Assembly: GCA_950022655.1 (NCBI GenBank)
Contig: OX465590.1
Span: 38,329,218 to 38,393,217, forward strand
Length of the DNA stretch: 64,000 nucleotides
Direction of reading: 5' to 3'
From: Alentia gelatinosa
Lineage: Eukaryota; Annelida; Polychaeta; Phyllodocida; Polynoidae
Shown: positions 62,721-64,000 of the stretch, piece after piece
Layout of the letters: each line of letters begins with the position of its first letter
Position numbering within the stretch: the first letter of the stretch is position 1
Program-made: the position numbers and the translations under genes
Notes under the pieces: generated by a model
Told to the model about the DNA's origin: nothing
What the model saw: the letters and a program-made list of their open reading frames with translations, nothing else
The model's database searches: none

Positions 62721-63205
62721 AATGAAACACAAAACGGTTTATGTATCAATAAGGTTTAATATACAATATTAAAATGTCAAAAAAAAAAAACTATGGTTGA
62801 TTTGTGGTTCGTGGTCAAACTCCCAACATTTATATATCTTGTATATTTATCTATTTCAAATAAGAAACCAGTGAAACCTGCAGAATGGGCAGAACAAACC
62901 AAGTTTAACACAGAAAGGCAATTCGCATTAGCTCTCAGGTTTTCTACCCTACCAGTATATGTAGTCTAGAGAATGTAACAGACGCTCAGCTTATTAGAAG
63001 ATGAAACGTAACATTTTTAAAGCGGAGTGTCCAAAGGTTCAGTTTTGTATTTATCTCCATAGGCTTAACGTTAGGAACTCTTATCTCACCCCTGGTACAA
63101 GTTTAGCCATAGGAATAACATTAGAAAAAAATACTCAACGATCACCCCCGTAAAGTGACAATCCTGCGAATTTGAGATGACGTCATACAGATTTGCTAAG
63201 TGTAT

Positions 63206-63340
63206 TGGAAAAGGCTTGGAAAAATTACTGCCCGCGGCCAAGGCCTTGGGCAGTAATTTTTCCAAGCCTTACCTCGTAACTTTGACTTCCTTTCTCGTTC
63301 TGTGAATTGTGCAGCAAGGTCACGACGTTCTATATAAATA
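63206..63340. mobile_element. Foldback element, family F, copy 5
   Basis: Hairpin AAGGCTTGGAAAAATTACTG / CAGTAATTTTTCCAAGCCTT around CCGCGGCCAAGGCCTTGGG. Nearly identical to F copy 1, 53 kb away. The flank to the right (GTGAATTGTGCAGCAAGGTC, GTTCTATATAAATAC) matches F copy 6 instead, so copies mix heads and tails. Confidence 0.75.
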
Positions 63341-63861
63341 CGTCCAAGTGAGCTTTTGGTCAAGATACCCTGCCTATGACAGGTTATTTCTTACCAACGT
63401 GCTACATATTAGACCTGTGTGTGGGCAGAACGGTAGAGAACAACGTTACTGAAATATGAACACATGTATAATTGTTTATTCGGTCAATAAAGACAGTTTG
63501 AAAAAAAGGGGGGTATCCAGTCTCCATGCAGACGACGGGCATAGACGGAGGTTGAAAGGACCCGTCTGCACCACAAGCCAATACAGATCCTGATACCTCT
63601 GACCTTCTAGAGAAACAACTCGCCAGACCTAGAATTGCCAATGAAAGCTGTCTGCAACATGCGTATCAGCAAAGGAACTGTTAGTCTAGCGGCGGGAAGG
63701 GTAGAGCTTGCTTTGGCGTCCAGACCAATTTTAACGTGATGTGAAACATGATACTTGATATAATATATTTTTCCATATAATCTTTAGATATGATATTATA
63801 CGTACATTCTTGAGAAGTGTCATGTATCTATTATATACGCATCCGGTTTATTTGATAATAA

Positions 63862-64000
63862 GCCCAGCGTCCACCTACTTCGATATGGCTCCGATATGGT
63901 CTACGATGCACCTCCCGATAACAAAATCAAAATCATGTCGGAAGGTTACCTAATATCGGGGCAGTTGACCACGTTTCTGCGATTAGACACCGATAAAAAC
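63862..64000. mobile_element. TIR element, family A, copy 7 (cut by window end)
   Basis: GCCCAGCGTCCACCTACTTC with TAA to its left. The interior AAAATCATGTCGGAAGGTTA and GGGGCAGTTGACCACG matches A. The right half lies outside the window. Confidence 0.8.

Noticed and set aside
63402..63641. 79-codon minus-strand frame with a nearby AATAAA
   Set aside because: Two frames are open over the same short stretch and neither has clear splice or start support; too weak to list as a gene.
1..64000. Autonomous transposase, reverse transcriptase or Rep/helicase gene
   Set aside because: No open frame contains a DDE/D, RT or helicase motif that I can recognise; all mobile elements seen look non-autonomous.
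1..64000. tRNA or rRNA genes
   Set aside because: No cloverleaf with credible A and B boxes and no rRNA signature was seen by eye; a tRNAscan-SE/Infernal run would settle it.

Overview
The window looks like repeat-dense intergenic or intronic DNA from a eukaryotic (metazoan) nuclear genome. I found no prokaryotic gene organisation, no ribosome-binding-site/operon layout, no rRNA, no convincing tRNA and no complete protein-coding gene. It holds many short non-autonomous DNA transposons (MITE-like, about 150-800 bp), Helitron/Helentron-like elements, microsatellites, and isolated open segments bordered by good splice or start signals. A marine invertebrate, perhaps a mollusc or other lophotrochozoan, is my guess. 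It rests on the MITE load, hammerhead-like motifs of the Penelope type, and degenerate TGACCTTGACC-rich repeats. The species cannot be named from this.

Layout. 1-5 kb: a possible minus-strand terminal exon (284-538), then L, D, S/T and B repeats and a possible internal exon (4587-4757). 4.9-5.5 kb: a 44-bp satellite. 6.8-8.7 kb: palindrome M1, a TA microsatellite, a good minus-strand exon candidate (7444-7733) and a small repeated-word cluster. 9-22.8 kb: C, S/T, F, E, B, H, I, D and A repeats, with possible exons at 17069-17155 and 21914-22079. 23-29 kb: A elements, including one copy whose empty site also lies in the window, and a nested G/A/Q complex. 30.5-33.5 kb: low-complexity DNA (CT-rich, a C-rich minisatellite, a GC-rich block and a trinucleotide tract). 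34-40 kb: D, C and A elements, a membrane-anchor exon candidate (36638-36781), and three G elements in a row carrying secondary insertions. One of these is a poly(A)-tailed retrocopy. 41-47 kb: E, O, C, J, D and F elements. 48.3-50.6 kb: eight copies of palindromic MITE L set almost end to end. 51-58 kb: dispersed repeats and AT-rich DNA. 58.3-59 kb: nuclear-receptor-like half-sites. 59.5-61.1 kb: nested W/V element with a C-rich core and telomere-like repeats. 61-64 kb: G, B and F elements, a hammerhead-like motif, and an A element cut by the window edge.

How the parts relate. No autonomous transposase, Rep/helicase or reverse transcriptase gene was recognised, so every mobile element here seems to depend on enzymes encoded elsewhere. 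Family letters (A, B, C and so on) are my own labels from copies compared within this window. They are not database names. The clearest lessons are mechanistic: a 3-bp TAA target duplication proved by a filled/empty site pair, nested insertions giving relative ages, and a set of families sharing a two-hairpin architecture with purine-rich apex loops. The candidate exons do not join into one gene model that I can defend.
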